Shown: positions 43,468 through 52,753, counted from the stretch's first letter. The stretch is DNA of 64,000 bases from Plesiomonas sp051652165 (GCF_051652165.1 NZ_JBOFTR010000014.1:20138-84137), one strand, 5' to 3'. Numbers and translations: made by a program. Notes: generated by a model not told the origin, from the letters alone.

Positions 43468-44367
43468 ATGGCGTTTACTGAAGCACAGGTTTTAGAGGCA
43501 CTGACGATTTCGATGTCAGGTGCGTATACGAAGGGTCTGGGCGTTATTAAGCCACAGTGGAATCGTGTCGCGACGCAAGTACCAAGTAGCGGTTCAAGCA
43601 ACTTTTATGGCTGGCTGAAAGATTTACCAGGCATTAAAGAATGGGTCGGCGAACGCCAGCTGGCTGAGATGGGTAGCCATGGCTATCAGATCCAGAACAA
43701 GACCTTTGAAGCATCCATCGTCATCAAACGTGAAGATGTTGAAGATGATCAAATCGGTAAGTATGCCGTGGTGGCTGAAGGCTTTGGCCGTGATGCCGCG
43801 GTATTCCCTGACAAAAACGTGTATGGCTTGTTAGCCGCTGGTTTTAGCACGCTGTGTTACGACGGCCAGAACTTCTTCGATACCGATCACCCGATGGGGA
43901 CAACCCCAGCAACGACGTTCTCTAACGTGGTTGGTGATCCGAGTACCGATACCGGTGCGCCGTGGTTCGTGATCGACGATATGCAGATTGTGAAACCGGT
44001 CATCTTCCAAGAGCGTCGCCCGTTCAACTTCCAAACCATGAACGCAACCAGTGAATACACCTGGTTCAACAACAAGTTTGCTGCAGGTGTTGATGGTCGA
44101 CACGGTTACGGCTTCGGTTTCCCGCAGACCGCCATTGGCTCCAAGGCTGAGTTGAATGAAGCCAACTTTGCTGAAGCTAAAGAAATGCTGGGCAGTATGA
44201 AAAAGGCTAGCGGTTCGCCGATTGGCACGATGGCTCGCGTTCTGGTGGTTGGCCCATCTAACGAATCTGCCGCGCGTAAATTGATCTCGCGTGAGTTTAT
44301 CGGAAACGGTGAGAGCAACATCTATTTCAACAACGTGGAGATTGTTGTTAGCCCGTACTTGCCGTAA
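43468..44367 (+). CDS. Major capsid protein (Mu gp34, T)
   Basis: 299 residues matching the Mu T major head subunit (PF10124): QWNRVATQVPSSGSSNFYGWLKDLPGIKEWVGERQL, FEASIVIKREDVEDDQIGKY, a FFDTDHPMG loop and a C-terminal VLVVGPSNESAARKL. Starts two bases after the protease stop. Confidence 0.95.
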   Translation: MAFTEAQVLEALTISMSGAYTKGLGVIKPQWNRVATQVPSSGSSNFYGWLKDLPGIKEWVGERQLAEMGSHGYQIQNKTFEASIVIKREDVEDDQIGKYAVVAEGFGRDAAVFPDKNVYGLLAAGFSTLCYDGQNFFDTDHPMGTTPATTFSNVVGDPSTDTGAPWFVIDDMQIVKPVIFQERRPFNFQTMNATSEYTWFNNKFAAGVDGRHGYGFGFPQTAIGSKAELNEANFAEAKEMLGSMKKASGSPIGTMARVLVVGPSNESAARKLISREFIGNGESNIYFNNVEIVVSPYLP

Positions 44368-44486
44368 CGGATTCCGCACTCGTTGTAAGCGTTTATAACC
44401 TCTGGCAGCGGGCTCTGCCCTCTGCCTAAACCACCACTCGCAACGGTTTAACACATCACCAATGCGACGTTATAGGACGTTTAAAC

Positions 44487-44909
44487 ATGGCTAAAGCCGC
44501 AACAGTTAGAAAAGGTCAGCCCGTGGAGGCCGACAAAAGCACGCAGCTGGCAGCTGCAGCAATGGAAGGCTGTTCCGAGCTGGGCGAAGCGTCGTCCGAA
44601 CCGGAAGCAAACGTAACACTGGGCAATCAAGCTGATTGGGTTTGGTGTCTCGGTTCCTTTTTGGTCACCGCGAAGAACCCATCAGGGTTTTGGCGCAGTG
44701 GCGTACAGTTCCTGCACTCGGCACCAACCCGTGTTTTTGTTGTTGCCAGTAAAGAAGATGTGCCAGCGGATCATAGCTGCACCATTCCATGCTGCTATCT
44801 GACTGCCGAAGAGGCCAAGCGGGTGCACAGTGAACCGTGGCTAACCATTCAGGAAGAGCCTGGGTTGGATGAGCAGAAAGCACCGGATGAGCCGGAAGCG
44901 AGCGAATAA
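44487..44909 (+). CDS. Mu gp35-position protein (HI1506-related)
   Basis: 140 residues with an Ala/Glu-rich acidic start, a compact middle (WVWCLGSFLVTAKNPSGFWRSGVQFLHSAPTRVFV) and an acidic tail (EEPGLDEQKAPDEPEASE). The position between capsid and gp36 and the middle segment fit the FluMu HI1506-related group. A head-decoration or completion role is plausible but unproven. Stop overlaps the gp36 start (TAATG). Confidence 0.65.
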   Translation: MAKAATVRKGQPVEADKSTQLAAAAMEGCSELGEASSEPEANVTLGNQADWVWCLGSFLVTAKNPSGFWRSGVQFLHSAPTRVFVVASKEDVPADHSCTIPCCYLTAEEAKRVHSEPWLTIQEEPGLDEQKAPDEPEASE

Positions 44910-45343
44910 TGGCGACTTACGCAACCAAGCAGGACTTGCTCGATCGTGATGAGGGGATGCTCTGGAACCTCGCTGTCGATCGCAGCACCAATGAGCTAAA
45001 CGAAACGTGGATTGATGAAGCACTGCGAACTGCAGATGACGAAATTAACGGTCGTTTGGGGCGTCGTTACGTTCTGCCGTTGCCTCAAGTGCCTGACATG
45101 CTCAAGCGGATTGCGATTGTTATTTCTCTCTATTGGTTAGCTGACCGCGATCAACAGGCCACTAACCTGATGGACGAGCGATACAAACGCGCTATTGAGC
45201 AGTTGAAAGATATTGCCAGCGGCAAACTTGAGTTAGGTCTGCCAACCCCCGAAAAGCCGCTTGAGGGGCCAGTAGGCAAAGCCGAACTGGTACAGCAAAA
45301 CGAGCGGCTGTTTACCCGCAAAAGCTTGCGAGGCGTTCTGTAA
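44909..45343 (+). CDS. DUF1320 family head completion protein (Mu gp36)
   Basis: 144 residues: YATKQDLLDRDEGMLWNLAVD, ALRTADDEINGRLGRRYVLPL and MLKRIAIVISLYWLADRD are typical of DUF1320 / gp6-like head-tail adaptors. Starts and ends in overlapping stop-start pairs. Confidence 0.92.
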   Translation: MATYATKQDLLDRDEGMLWNLAVDRSTNELNETWIDEALRTADDEINGRLGRRYVLPLPQVPDMLKRIAIVISLYWLADRDQQATNLMDERYKRAIEQLKDIASGKLELGLPTPEKPLEGPVGKAELVQQNERLFTRKSLRGVL

Positions 45344-45900
45344 TGGGGGTTTCGGTTGCGGTTGATACCAAAGGTGTTGAGCTGGCGCGCTATGAGCGTC
45401 TGCTCGATACCCTTGGCCGCCATGACTATAAAGCCGAGTTGCTCGACAGCATTGGTGCCGTGGTTGAAAGCCAGACACGCCGCCGAATTGCTGAAGAGAA
45501 GACCACGCCAGACGGTCAGAAGTGGCAGCCATGGTCAGAGAGTTACGGGAAAACCCGCCATGAGAATCAATCGCTGCTGCAAAGTGAAGGTGCATTGCTC
45601 GACAGCATTGAGTTTCAAGTTGAACGTTCGCGTGTTCGGGTTGGCTCTGCGTTGATTTACTCACGTGTACATCAGTATGGATTCTCGGGAACGGTACGGG
45701 TTCCCGCGCATATTCGGCGTATATCGCAGGCGTTCGGCAAGGCACTGAAGTTTCCGGTTTATCAATCTGTCGGTGCGTTCTCTCGGCAAGTAGATACCCC
45801 AGCCCGTACATACCTGGGCTTATCAAGCGATAACAAGACGGAGTTGCTGGCGGTGATTGGTGACTTCTGGGCTGATGTGATGGCGGAGGCTGGATTATGA
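45343..45900 (+). CDS. Virion morphogenesis protein (Mu G / P2 S family)
   Basis: 185 residues of the phage virion morphogenesis family (PF05069): RRRIAEEKTTPDGQKWQPWSESYGKT, LLDSIEFQVERSRVRVGSALIYSRVHQYG, and PARTYLGLS. It is related to Mu gp31 (G), but lies after gp36, whereas in Mu it sits between F and the protease. Likely acts in tail completion or head-tail joining. Confidence 0.9.
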   Translation: MGVSVAVDTKGVELARYERLLDTLGRHDYKAELLDSIGAVVESQTRRRIAEEKTTPDGQKWQPWSESYGKTRHENQSLLQSEGALLDSIEFQVERSRVRVGSALIYSRVHQYGFSGTVRVPAHIRRISQAFGKALKFPVYQSVGAFSRQVDTPARTYLGLSSDNKTELLAVIGDFWADVMAEAGL

Positions 45901-46517
45901 GTCGCCCTGATTTTGGCACCATCGGTACGAGTGTGTCTGCGAGTGAGTCAGTTGTTAAGTACTTAAAGCCTTATCTGGAAGCCAATGGTGCTGGTGCGAA
46001 CCGGATGATTGATCGCGTGCAGACAGTTGAGCGACATGTAGGGCCATTCGATAAAGCCTCTGAGCTGAAGCGCTGGCTCGGCGCTCGTGATGGCGGTGTA
46101 CGCATCGCGGCAATGCGCATTATCGGTATGCGTAATCAGGGCACCAGCTTGATTGGCACTATCGAATTTGCGGCGTTTGTATTCATGACGGATGCATGGG
46201 GTTATGCCCGTGACCAACGCGCCGAAGTGATCGCCTGCCGCTTGGCCAAGGCGCTGATGCTAAAAGGCGGTTGGGCTGGTACAGGCGCGAGCACATCACC
46301 AGAACGTGTTCGAGCCGACAACTTGTACAGCAAAGAGATAGACGAAACCGGCGTGGCGATTTGGTCAGTGACATGGCAGCAAGACTGGCCGCTCGATGAC
46401 CCGATTGATATCAACACGCTTGATGACTTTTTACGGTTCAGCCACGTATCGAAAGTTGCCGATGGTGCACCCGAGTGCGAAGGCTTAATCACGCTGCCTG
46501 GTCCCGACTCAGAGTGA
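45897..46517 (+). CDS. Mu gp37-like protein (DUF1834)
   Basis: 206 residues. The position before gp38 and the segments LKRWLGARDGGVRIAAMR, IEFAAFVFMTDAWGYARDQRAEVIACRLAKAL and AIWSVTWQQDWPL are those of Mu gp37 (J), a tail terminator-like protein. It overlaps the G-like gene by 4 bases. Confidence 0.88.
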   Translation: MSRPDFGTIGTSVSASESVVKYLKPYLEANGAGANRMIDRVQTVERHVGPFDKASELKRWLGARDGGVRIAAMRIIGMRNQGTSLIGTIEFAAFVFMTDAWGYARDQRAEVIACRLAKALMLKGGWAGTGASTSPERVRADNLYSKEIDETGVAIWSVTWQQDWPLDDPIDINTLDDFLRFSHVSKVADGAPECEGLITLPGPDSE

Positions 46518-46524
46518 GGAAACG

Positions 46525-46728
46525 ATGTACGTGAACGTTAAGCCAGCCGATGGGCTGATTGTCAAGAAACCCGATGGCACCGTGTTATCCGCTGATGGTG
46601 AAGCTGTTCCGCGCACGGCCTTCTGGTTACGACGATTCGCTGATGGTGATGTGGTCATCAGTGAAAACAAGCAGGTAGCCAAGGCTGCCAGAACGAACAA
46701 AGACAAAACCCCTTCAAATAAGGAGTGA
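46525..46728 (+). CDS. DUF2635 family protein (Mu gp38)
   Basis: 67 residues: MYVNVKPADGLIVKKPDGTVLSADGEAVPRTAFWLRRFADGDVV matches DUF2635, always placed before the tail sheath. Basic C-terminus. GAGG precedes the ATG. Role in the tail unknown. Confidence 0.88.
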   Translation: MYVNVKPADGLIVKKPDGTVLSADGEAVPRTAFWLRRFADGDVVISENKQVAKAARTNKDKTPSNKE

Positions 46729-46731
46729 TCC

Positions 46732-48210
46732 ATGGCCCTTGGCACTATTGCTAATGATGTGCGGGTTCCGCTGGTTTATATCGAAATCGATAACTCGCAA
46801 GCGTTGAGCGGCAATATCGCTCAAGATCAAAAGGTGTTGCTGCTCGGTCAGATGACATCTAGCGGCACAGCGTCACCGCTGCAGGTGGTTGAAGTACCGG
46901 TCAGCGAATCAGCTATCGATAGCCTGTTTGGTGTTGGCTCTATGATGGCGCTGGCCGCTAAGCGTTATCGCAAAGCGAACGGCTATACACGAACCTTTGC
47001 CATTCCCATTGCCGACCTGACTGAAGGTGCTGCGGCGGAAGGTGCATTCACGTTTGCAGGCCCAGCTGTGCAAGCCGGTACGCTATATCTGCTGGTCGCC
47101 GGACAATCAGTGCAAGTGGGTGTTGCTGCCAATGCGACTGATGAAACGATCGCAACCAGCGTGGCTGCGGCTATCAATGCAAAAACCAATCTGCCTGTGA
47201 CTGCCGTGGTAGACAGCGCTACGCCTAAAAAAGTGAAAGTGAAGTCAAAGCTCAAGGGCCTGACGGGTAACGATATCGATCTGCGATACAACTACTACAG
47301 CGGTGAGCAGTTGCCGAGTGGTGTAACGGTGACCGTTGATGCAATGACCGGTGGTGCGGGAACGCCCGATATGTCTGCGGTGATCGCGGCCATGCCGGAC
47401 GAATGGTACAACCACATCATGATGCCGTTCTCTGACACATCCAGCTTGAACACCCTGCGTGATGAAATGCTGGAGCGTTGGGGCCCATACAAGATGATGG
47501 AGGCGATCGCCTATTCCTGCTATCGGGGCACCTACGGTGAGACCATCACGTTTGGGGAATCACGTAACGACTTCCTGATCTCCACCATGATGAGCAGCAC
47601 CATGCCAACGCCAGCGTGGGAAATGGCCGCAGCCTATTGTGGTATCGCCGCTTATCACTTGGCTATCGACCCTGCGCGTCCACTGCAAACCTTGGCGTTA
47701 CCAGGCGTTATTCCTCCGGCCAAAGAAGACCGTTTCGGCTGGCCTGAGCGTAACAATCTGCTGAAGTCCGGCATTGCAACGTATCAGGTACAGCCTGGTG
47801 ACGTTGTAGCGATTGAGCGTGAAGTTTCGATGTACCAGAAAAACAGCTATGGCGACCCTGACCCAAGCTATCTGGATATCACGACTCCGGCCACGCTGGG
47901 CAAGATTCGTTATGACATTAACGTCATGGTTTCTAACCGCTTCCCGCGTCATAAGTTGGCCGATGACGATGTGTTATCACGCATTGACCCTGCGCAGCCG
48001 ATCGTAACGCCAAAACTGATGACGGAGGCCATCTTTGAAGTGGCAGAACGTTGGGTAACAGAAGGGCTGATTGAAGATTTCGATTTGTTCAAAGCGACGT
48101 TTAAGTGCTACCGCGATGCGTCAGACCGGAATCGACTCAACTGCGTGTGCCACCCAGATGTAGTTAACCAGCTGCGCGTATTTGCTGGCCTGATTCAATT
48201 CAAACTGTAA
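46732..48210 (+). CDS. Contractile tail sheath protein (Mu gp39, L)
   Basis: 492 residues matching Mu L: VRVPLVYIEIDNSQALSG, MPDEWYNHIMMPFSDTSSLNTLRDEMLERWGP, and the C-terminal conserved handshake domain with TVMVSNRFPRHKLADDD-like and VCHPDVVNQLRVFAGLIQFKL segments. Its AAGGAG is seven bases from the ATG, as expected for a highly made structural protein. Confidence 0.95.
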   Translation: MALGTIANDVRVPLVYIEIDNSQALSGNIAQDQKVLLLGQMTSSGTASPLQVVEVPVSESAIDSLFGVGSMMALAAKRYRKANGYTRTFAIPIADLTEGAAAEGAFTFAGPAVQAGTLYLLVAGQSVQVGVAANATDETIATSVAAAINAKTNLPVTAVVDSATPKKVKVKSKLKGLTGNDIDLRYNYYSGEQLPSGVTVTVDAMTGGAGTPDMSAVIAAMPDEWYNHIMMPFSDTSSLNTLRDEMLERWGPYKMMEAIAYSCYRGTYGETITFGESRNDFLISTMMSSTMPTPAWEMAAAYCGIAAYHLAIDPARPLQTLALPGVIPPAKEDRFGWPERNNLLKSGIATYQVQPGDVVAIEREVSMYQKNSYGDPDPSYLDITTPATLGKIRYDINVMVSNRFPRHKLADDDVLSRIDPAQPIVTPKLMTEAIFEVAERWVTEGLIEDFDLFKATFKCYRDASDRNRLNCVCHPDVVNQLRVFAGLIQFKL

Positions 48211-48219
48211 GGGACGATC

Positions 48220-48576
48220 ATGGGACAAATTCTTGGCGAAGTGACGATTCGAGCGAATGGTAAGCAGCTCAAGACGAAGCCTGGTGCAGTGCTGAACCCA
48301 GGCGGTTATTCCCGCACTCAACATATGGGGCCTGGGCGCGTATGGGGGAAAAGCAAAAAATTCAGCCCCCCCAGCATTGAGCTGGTGATTGCCGCAGATG
48401 AAGACGTTGACGTTATGGACATCAACGCAATGGAAAGCGTTACCCTCGTTTGGGAAGGTGATAACGGCGTGTCTTACATGATGACTCAATCGTCTGTTAA
48501 CGACCCAGCCCAGTTGCGTGAAGAGAGTGGCGATATTGCGGCCACGTTCTTCGGTGACAAGGTAGTGAGGATCTGA
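48220..48576 (+). CDS. Tail tube protein (Mu gp40, M)
   Basis: 118 residues: GEVTIRANGKQLKTKPGAVLNPGG, the KKFSPPSIELVIAADEDVDVMDINAMESVTLVWEGDNGV beta core and DIAATFFGDKVV match the Mu tube family (PF10618). Lies directly after the sheath. Confidence 0.93.
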   Translation: MGQILGEVTIRANGKQLKTKPGAVLNPGGYSRTQHMGPGRVWGKSKKFSPPSIELVIAADEDVDVMDINAMESVTLVWEGDNGVSYMMTQSSVNDPAQLREESGDIAATFFGDKVVRI

Positions 48577-48578
48577 TT

Positions 48579-48950
48579 GTGGCATTGCTGACCTTTGAAC
48601 TGACTCACGGCATCACTGTCGTGAGCAGTGATGATAAACCCATAACCTATCATGAGGTGGGGTTACGAGAGCTCACTGCCGCTGATTTGATTGATGCGCA
48701 GCTGGAATCTGAAAAAGTGGTAGTGAACGCCGGTAAGGCCGTGGCTTATACCAGTGATGTGCTGTACGGCCTGAATTTGTTGTGCCGTCAGGTTGAGTAC
48801 ATCGGTGATGTCAAAGGCCCACTGACTATCAAGATGCTGAAGAAGCTGCATATCGACGATTTAGATCTGCTGCGAGTAAAAACCGAAGAGCTGGACCGAG
48901 CCTTAACCGACGCAATAGCTGCGCGGGGGCGATCTGATTCAGCTGGCTGA
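48579..48950 (+). CDS. Tail assembly chaperone, unshifted form (Mu gp41)
   Basis: 123 residues starting at GTG: YHEVGLRELTAADLIDAQLESEKVVVNAGKAVAYTSDVLYGLNLLCRQVEYIG is the Mu gp41 family. The frame ends in RGRSDSAG-stop just after a GGGGG run. As in other tailed phages, the short form and a frameshifted longer form act together on the tape measure protein. Confidence 0.9.
   Translation: MALLTFELTHGITVVSSDDKPITYHEVGLRELTAADLIDAQLESEKVVVNAGKAVAYTSDVLYGLNLLCRQVEYIGDVKGPLTIKMLKKLHIDDLDLLRVKTEELDRALTDAIAARGRSDSAG
48924..48932 (+). other. Programmed -2 frameshift site in the tail chaperone gene
   Basis: CGG GGG CGA in the zero frame. After GGG, a two-base slip back re-reads GGC GAT CTG and enters the downstream ORF. 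The same -2 slip at a G-run ending in CGA is known for Mu gp41. No other frame relation joins the two ORFs in a single step except +1. Confidence 0.75.
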
Positions 48951-49077
48951 ACCGGTCATGGGGTTGATGCTTGCCATGAGCAAGCATATCCCCACAGCTG
49001 AGCTGAAACACCTTCCTTTGCGCCACTTGCTGCGCCGCTTTGACCTGTTAAAGCAAGTGATGACTCCTACGAAATAG
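48928..49077 (+). CDS. Frameshift extension of the tail assembly chaperone
   Basis: 49 codons reached by the -2 frameshift: GDLIQLAEPVMGLMLAMSKHIPTAELKHLPLRHLLRRFDLLKQVM. The conserved tail of the long form includes the SKHIPTAELKHLPLRHLL segment. The fusion would be about 166 residues. It has no RBS of its own. Without this extension the tail chaperone set would be incomplete. Confidence 0.75.
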   Translation, partial: GDLIQLAEPVMGLMLAMSKHIPTAELKHLPLRHLLRRFDLLKQVMTPTK

Positions 49078-49086
49078 AGAGTATCA

Positions 49087-49458
49087 ATGATGGCTATTAC
49101 TAACTTTGGTAAAGCTGTAAAGAAAGCAAGAATCGATGCTGATGTTTCTTTGTCAGTCATGGCCATAGAGCTAGGGGTTAGCGCACCGTTTCTTAGTGCA
49201 CTAGAACGAGGAAACAAAAAAATATCTAAAGGCTGGGTAAATGGTATTTGTCAGTTTTTCAGTGGGAAAGGTATTCATTTAGATAACCTTCAAGAGCTGG
49301 CTGATATATCAAATGGCTTTGTTAATTTGGAACATCTTCCTGATGAGCAACAGTTTCTTGTCACTAAATTGGCTAAGCGGCCTTTATCACCAGAGCATAT
49401 TGATTTGATTTTTCGCACTCTTGATGAGTGTGTTTGTGTTTCACCAACGCGGGGTTAA
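49087..49458 (+). CDS. XRE-type helix-turn-helix protein inside the tail operon
   Basis: 123 residues. The N-terminal Cro/CI fold is clear (FGKAVKKARIDADVSLSVMAIELGVSAPFLSALERGNKKISKG). A C-terminal helical part follows (LDNLQELADISNG ... PDEQQFLVTKLAKRPLSPEHIDLIFRTLDE). There is no metallopeptidase motif, so it resembles a stand-alone antitoxin-type regulator. It has no place in Mu, is more AT-rich than its neighbours, and sits between chaperone and tape measure. That fits an inserted cargo gene (moron). Target unknown. Confidence 0.85.
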   Translation: MMAITNFGKAVKKARIDADVSLSVMAIELGVSAPFLSALERGNKKISKGWVNGICQFFSGKGIHLDNLQELADISNGFVNLEHLPDEQQFLVTKLAKRPLSPEHIDLIFRTLDECVCVSPTRG

Positions 49459-49460
49459 AA

Positions 49461-51347
49461 ATGTCTAAGCAGCTGGCTACAGATATTGTTATTAATCTTT
49501 CCGGTAATTTATCGGCTAAGGCTCGGCAATATGGCCAGAGCATGAGTCAGTTTGCTGCTAATAATCAGCGCGCCATGAACTTAGTGAAAATGTCTACCTC
49601 TGCCGTTGGTCGAGGTTTGGATAATATGCAAAACCGATATGTTGCTATTGGTGCTGGTTTAGTGGGTGGTGCCGCTGTTCGTGAATATTCACAGCTTGAC
49701 CGAAGAATTTCCCGCATTGCTATTGCTGCTGATATTTCACGTGAAAAATCAAAAGAACTGTATGACCAAATTCAGCAGGTATCAAATTTAAAAGGTATTC
49801 GCGTAGACCCTAGCGAAGTTACATCAGCTATTGAAGAAATACTGACGAAAACCGGTGACTTGGAATATGCCATTGCAAACCTGCCTAATATTGCGGCGGT
49901 AATGCAAGCAACCGGTGCAAGTGGTACAGAAGTCGGTGGTATTTTTACTGAATTTAAAAAGCTGGCCATTGATAGCAATGATGCGGCAATGCGCGCCATC
50001 GACACGCTGAACCTGCAAGGTAAGCAAGGTGCATTTACGCTTGGCAATCTGGCCAAAGAGGGCCCGAAAATCTTTGCTGCGTATGCGTCAACCGGCCGAC
50101 AAGGCACCGCTGCAGTCACTGAACTGGGTGCAGCACTGCAGATTATTCGTCAAGGCGTAGGCTCTGATTCTGAAGCGGTGACGGCGTTTGAATCCCTTAT
50201 TCGAGATATCACCCGACCTGAAACGGTTAAGAAGTTAAAGCAGCTAGGCGGAATTGAAGTTTTTGACCCTGAGCAGCTTAAGAAAGGCAAAGAGGTTATG
50301 CGCTCTCTGCCCGTTTTGATTGAAGAGATTGTCACTAAGTCAAAGGGCTTATCTACCAATATCGCAAAGCTTAATTTAACTGATGAAGCCAAACGTGCAT
50401 TGAAGCCAGTGATCGCCGAATACATTCAGACCGGCGATGTGAAGTCATTTGACGAATTTATGAAAGTGGCTGGCGATGGAAAAACAACACTGAACGATGC
50501 AGCCAAAGCAGCCGGTGATTTCGCGGGTAGTTTGCAGCTTCTGAAAAACAGTTGGGGTCAATTCTCTAATCAACAACTGGCAACCCCTATTGCTGAATTG
50601 GCTGATGCCATTAATAGCCTTGACCCTGCAGCCGTTCAGAACTGGCTTGAAACGGGAAAAAATATTGCATTAGTCGTTGGTGGATTAATTGCGGTTAAAA
50701 AAGGTGTTGATGCAGCACGCTGGACTAAAGGGGTATGGGACGCGGCTAAGCCAAAAGGTGGCGGCGGTGCAGCTGGTGCTCTTGGTTCAATGGCTGGATT
50801 AGGTGCGACACCGGTTTATGTTGTGAATATGCCAGGCGGTGGTTTTACCGATATGGCGGGTATTCCTGATGGTAAGCCGGGCAAGCCAGGAAAGCCTGGG
50901 CGTTTCTCTAGCCTCAAAAGTTTCTCACCAGGCATGATGGCCATGGGAACACTTGGCCTTTTATTTGCGGCCAGTCAGGCTGAAGAAGGTCAGCGTTTAG
51001 GCGCTGAAAACAATGCGGCACAGGCCGCTAAAGCCACGCTGCCAATGCCTACACAACTTAACAATAAAGATGCCTTTGTTTTGATGTCAGAGGCGTCTCA
51101 ACAAGAAAATGAAAAAGCTAAATCACCAAAATTAGAAAGCAGTAACCCATTCACAATGATGGCCATTATGTTACAGAAAGAAAGCAATGCTGGATTGCAA
51201 AATGCCACGTTAAATCAGGTGAGTGAGCAGAAAATAAATGCATCTCTTGATGTTAAGGTCAGTGACGACCGAGTGACTGTAACCACCCGCGAAGCGGCAC
51301 CTGGTCTTAAAGTTAATGTGGATACCGGCCCTTCATTGATGCCGTAA
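49461..51347 (+). CDS. Tape measure protein (Mu gp42-like)
   Basis: 628 residues. The N-terminal domain has SGNLSAKARQYGQSMSQFAANNQRAMNLVKMSTSAVGRGLDN and the TP901-type segment SREKSKELYDQIQQVSNLKGIRVDPSEV. Ala/Gly-rich membrane-like segments and a Gly/Pro/Lys run (DGKPGKPGKPGR) follow. It sets tail length and reaches into the cell envelope. It is shorter than Mu gp42 (about 990), predicting a shorter tail. ATG at 49461 follows GGGG. Confidence 0.9.
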   Translation: MSKQLATDIVINLSGNLSAKARQYGQSMSQFAANNQRAMNLVKMSTSAVGRGLDNMQNRYVAIGAGLVGGAAVREYSQLDRRISRIAIAADISREKSKELYDQIQQVSNLKGIRVDPSEVTSAIEEILTKTGDLEYAIANLPNIAAVMQATGASGTEVGGIFTEFKKLAIDSNDAAMRAIDTLNLQGKQGAFTLGNLAKEGPKIFAAYASTGRQGTAAVTELGAALQIIRQGVGSDSEAVTAFESLIRDITRPETVKKLKQLGGIEVFDPEQLKKGKEVMRSLPVLIEEIVTKSKGLSTNIAKLNLTDEAKRALKPVIAEYIQTGDVKSFDEFMKVAGDGKTTLNDAAKAAGDFAGSLQLLKNSWGQFSNQQLATPIAELADAINSLDPAAVQNWLETGKNIALVVGGLIAVKKGVDAARWTKGVWDAAKPKGGGGAAGALGSMAGLGATPVYVVNMPGGGFTDMAGIPDGKPGKPGKPGRFSSLKSFSPGMMAMGTLGLLFAASQAEEGQRLGAENNAAQAAKATLPMPTQLNNKDAFVLMSEASQQENEKAKSPKLESSNPFTMMAIMLQKESNAGLQNATLNQVSEQKINASLDVKVSDDRVTVTTREAAPGLKVNVDTGPSLMP

Positions 51348-51358
51348 CGGGGGTTTAG

Positions 51359-52753
51359 ATGAGCTTTAAAGAGCGTTTAACGGCCTCAGTTCGCGGCGTT
51401 GAGTTCCTGTTGAATACCGTGGACGGCAAAGGTGGCCGCCGCGCTATTCCACGTGAATATCCCAAGCGTGAAACTGGATGGACAGAAGATAACGGCGCAG
51501 TTCTGACAAACGAGCAGATCGTAGGAAAAGTGGTCGGCAAAGATTATCTGTCTAAACTCCGTTCGCTGTTGGATGCACTGAACCAGCCTGGTACGTGTGA
51601 AATGATTCACCCATGGTGGGGTGTGCGCACGGTACAAGTGGGCGAAGTCAGTCACCGGCTCGATAACGAAGAAGACGGCGTGGCTTACGTCACGTTCACT
51701 GTCTGGGAAGCCGGTACGCGGTTGTTCCCCTCATCGGCTATCGATACGGCAGGTGCGCTGGGTAATGCCGCAGGAGCTGCTATGGGGGCCTCTGAACAGT
51801 CGTTCATGGATAGCTTCATCACTGGCATCGATAACATGGGGGCAATGGTTGATACCTTTCTCGATGATATGGATGAGTTCACCCGTGGCTTGCCTACATT
51901 GCCCGATCAATTCCGTGAATGGACTGACCGCCTCATCCGCACAAAAGATAGCGTGGGTGGGCTGCTCGCGTATCCAGGCAGTCTAGCCCGTGAAGTCACC
52001 GGCATCGTGGAAGACGTGAAAGGTGTGGTTACTGACCCTATTCGCGCGTTGGGTGTCTATGACCAGATTAGTCGTCGCTGGGAAGGTATGCGTGCAGAAC
52101 TGGCGATCACTGGCGGTTTGCCAACGAGCATCAGTGCAGATGTGAAAACACGTCTGGCATCGTCAGTACCCACTATTGATACGCCGACAGAGCTGAATGC
52201 TGCGTTATCCAATGGGCAGCAATTTACCCAGCTAATTGACCGCGCCGCGGCGATATCAGCGGCCAGCGCAATTGCTGATGCCAATTTCACCAGCACCCGA
52301 GACTTCACCAAAGACAGCATAGCCACGGTGACTATCGGGCAATCACTGACTGGTGATCAGGCTAATAATACGGTGAGTCGTCCTGTCGTAATTGATGGTG
52401 TAGTGGGCGCAGATCGTAACGTGCAGCTGACTGCTGATGAAGTCGAAACAATGAATAATACGCTCGCAAATCGTTTGGCTGAGTTGGCCGTTGATGCGGT
52501 GGAATCCGGTGACAGCGAAGTGTGGCGTGCATTACGTGATCTACGTTTAGCTCTATTAAATGACAACAAAGAACGGGCAGCAAAATTGCCGCGTCGCCGC
52601 CAAATTACGGTTAACACGACTACACCATCGGCATTATTAGCGTGGCAGCAATATGGTAATGCGGAGTACCGCGATCGGATTGTGAGCAGTAATAAACTGC
52701 GTAATCCAACATTCATTACGCCAAGCACTACGGTCGAGGTGATCGATGTCTGA
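51359..52753 (+). CDS. DNA circularisation / tail hub protein (Mu gp43, N)
   Basis: 464 residues. N-terminal DNA_circ_N domain: FKERLTASVRGVEFLLNTVDGKGGRRAIPREYPKR; C-terminal conserved RQITVNTTTPSALLAWQQYGNAEYRDRIV. In Mu, N is a tail protein that enters with DNA and circularises it. It overlaps gp44 by 8 bases. Confidence 0.93.
   Translation: MSFKERLTASVRGVEFLLNTVDGKGGRRAIPREYPKRETGWTEDNGAVLTNEQIVGKVVGKDYLSKLRSLLDALNQPGTCEMIHPWWGVRTVQVGEVSHRLDNEEDGVAYVTFTVWEAGTRLFPSSAIDTAGALGNAAGAAMGASEQSFMDSFITGIDNMGAMVDTFLDDMDEFTRGLPTLPDQFREWTDRLIRTKDSVGGLLAYPGSLAREVTGIVEDVKGVVTDPIRALGVYDQISRRWEGMRAELAITGGLPTSISADVKTRLASSVPTIDTPTELNAALSNGQQFTQLIDRAAAISAASAIADANFTSTRDFTKDSIATVTIGQSLTGDQANNTVSRPVVIDGVVGADRNVQLTADEVETMNNTLANRLAELAVDAVESGDSEVWRALRDLRLALLNDNKERAAKLPRRRQITVNTTTPSALLAWQQYGNAEYRDRIVSSNKLRNPTFITPSTTVEVIDV

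Noticed and set aside
43831..44454. 207-codon minus-strand ORF opposite the capsid gene
   Set aside because: Antisense shadow of a well supported gene, no homology recognised.
45233..45922. 229-codon minus-strand ORF
   Set aside because: Overlaps gp36 and the G-like gene entirely; no RBS or recognisable domain.
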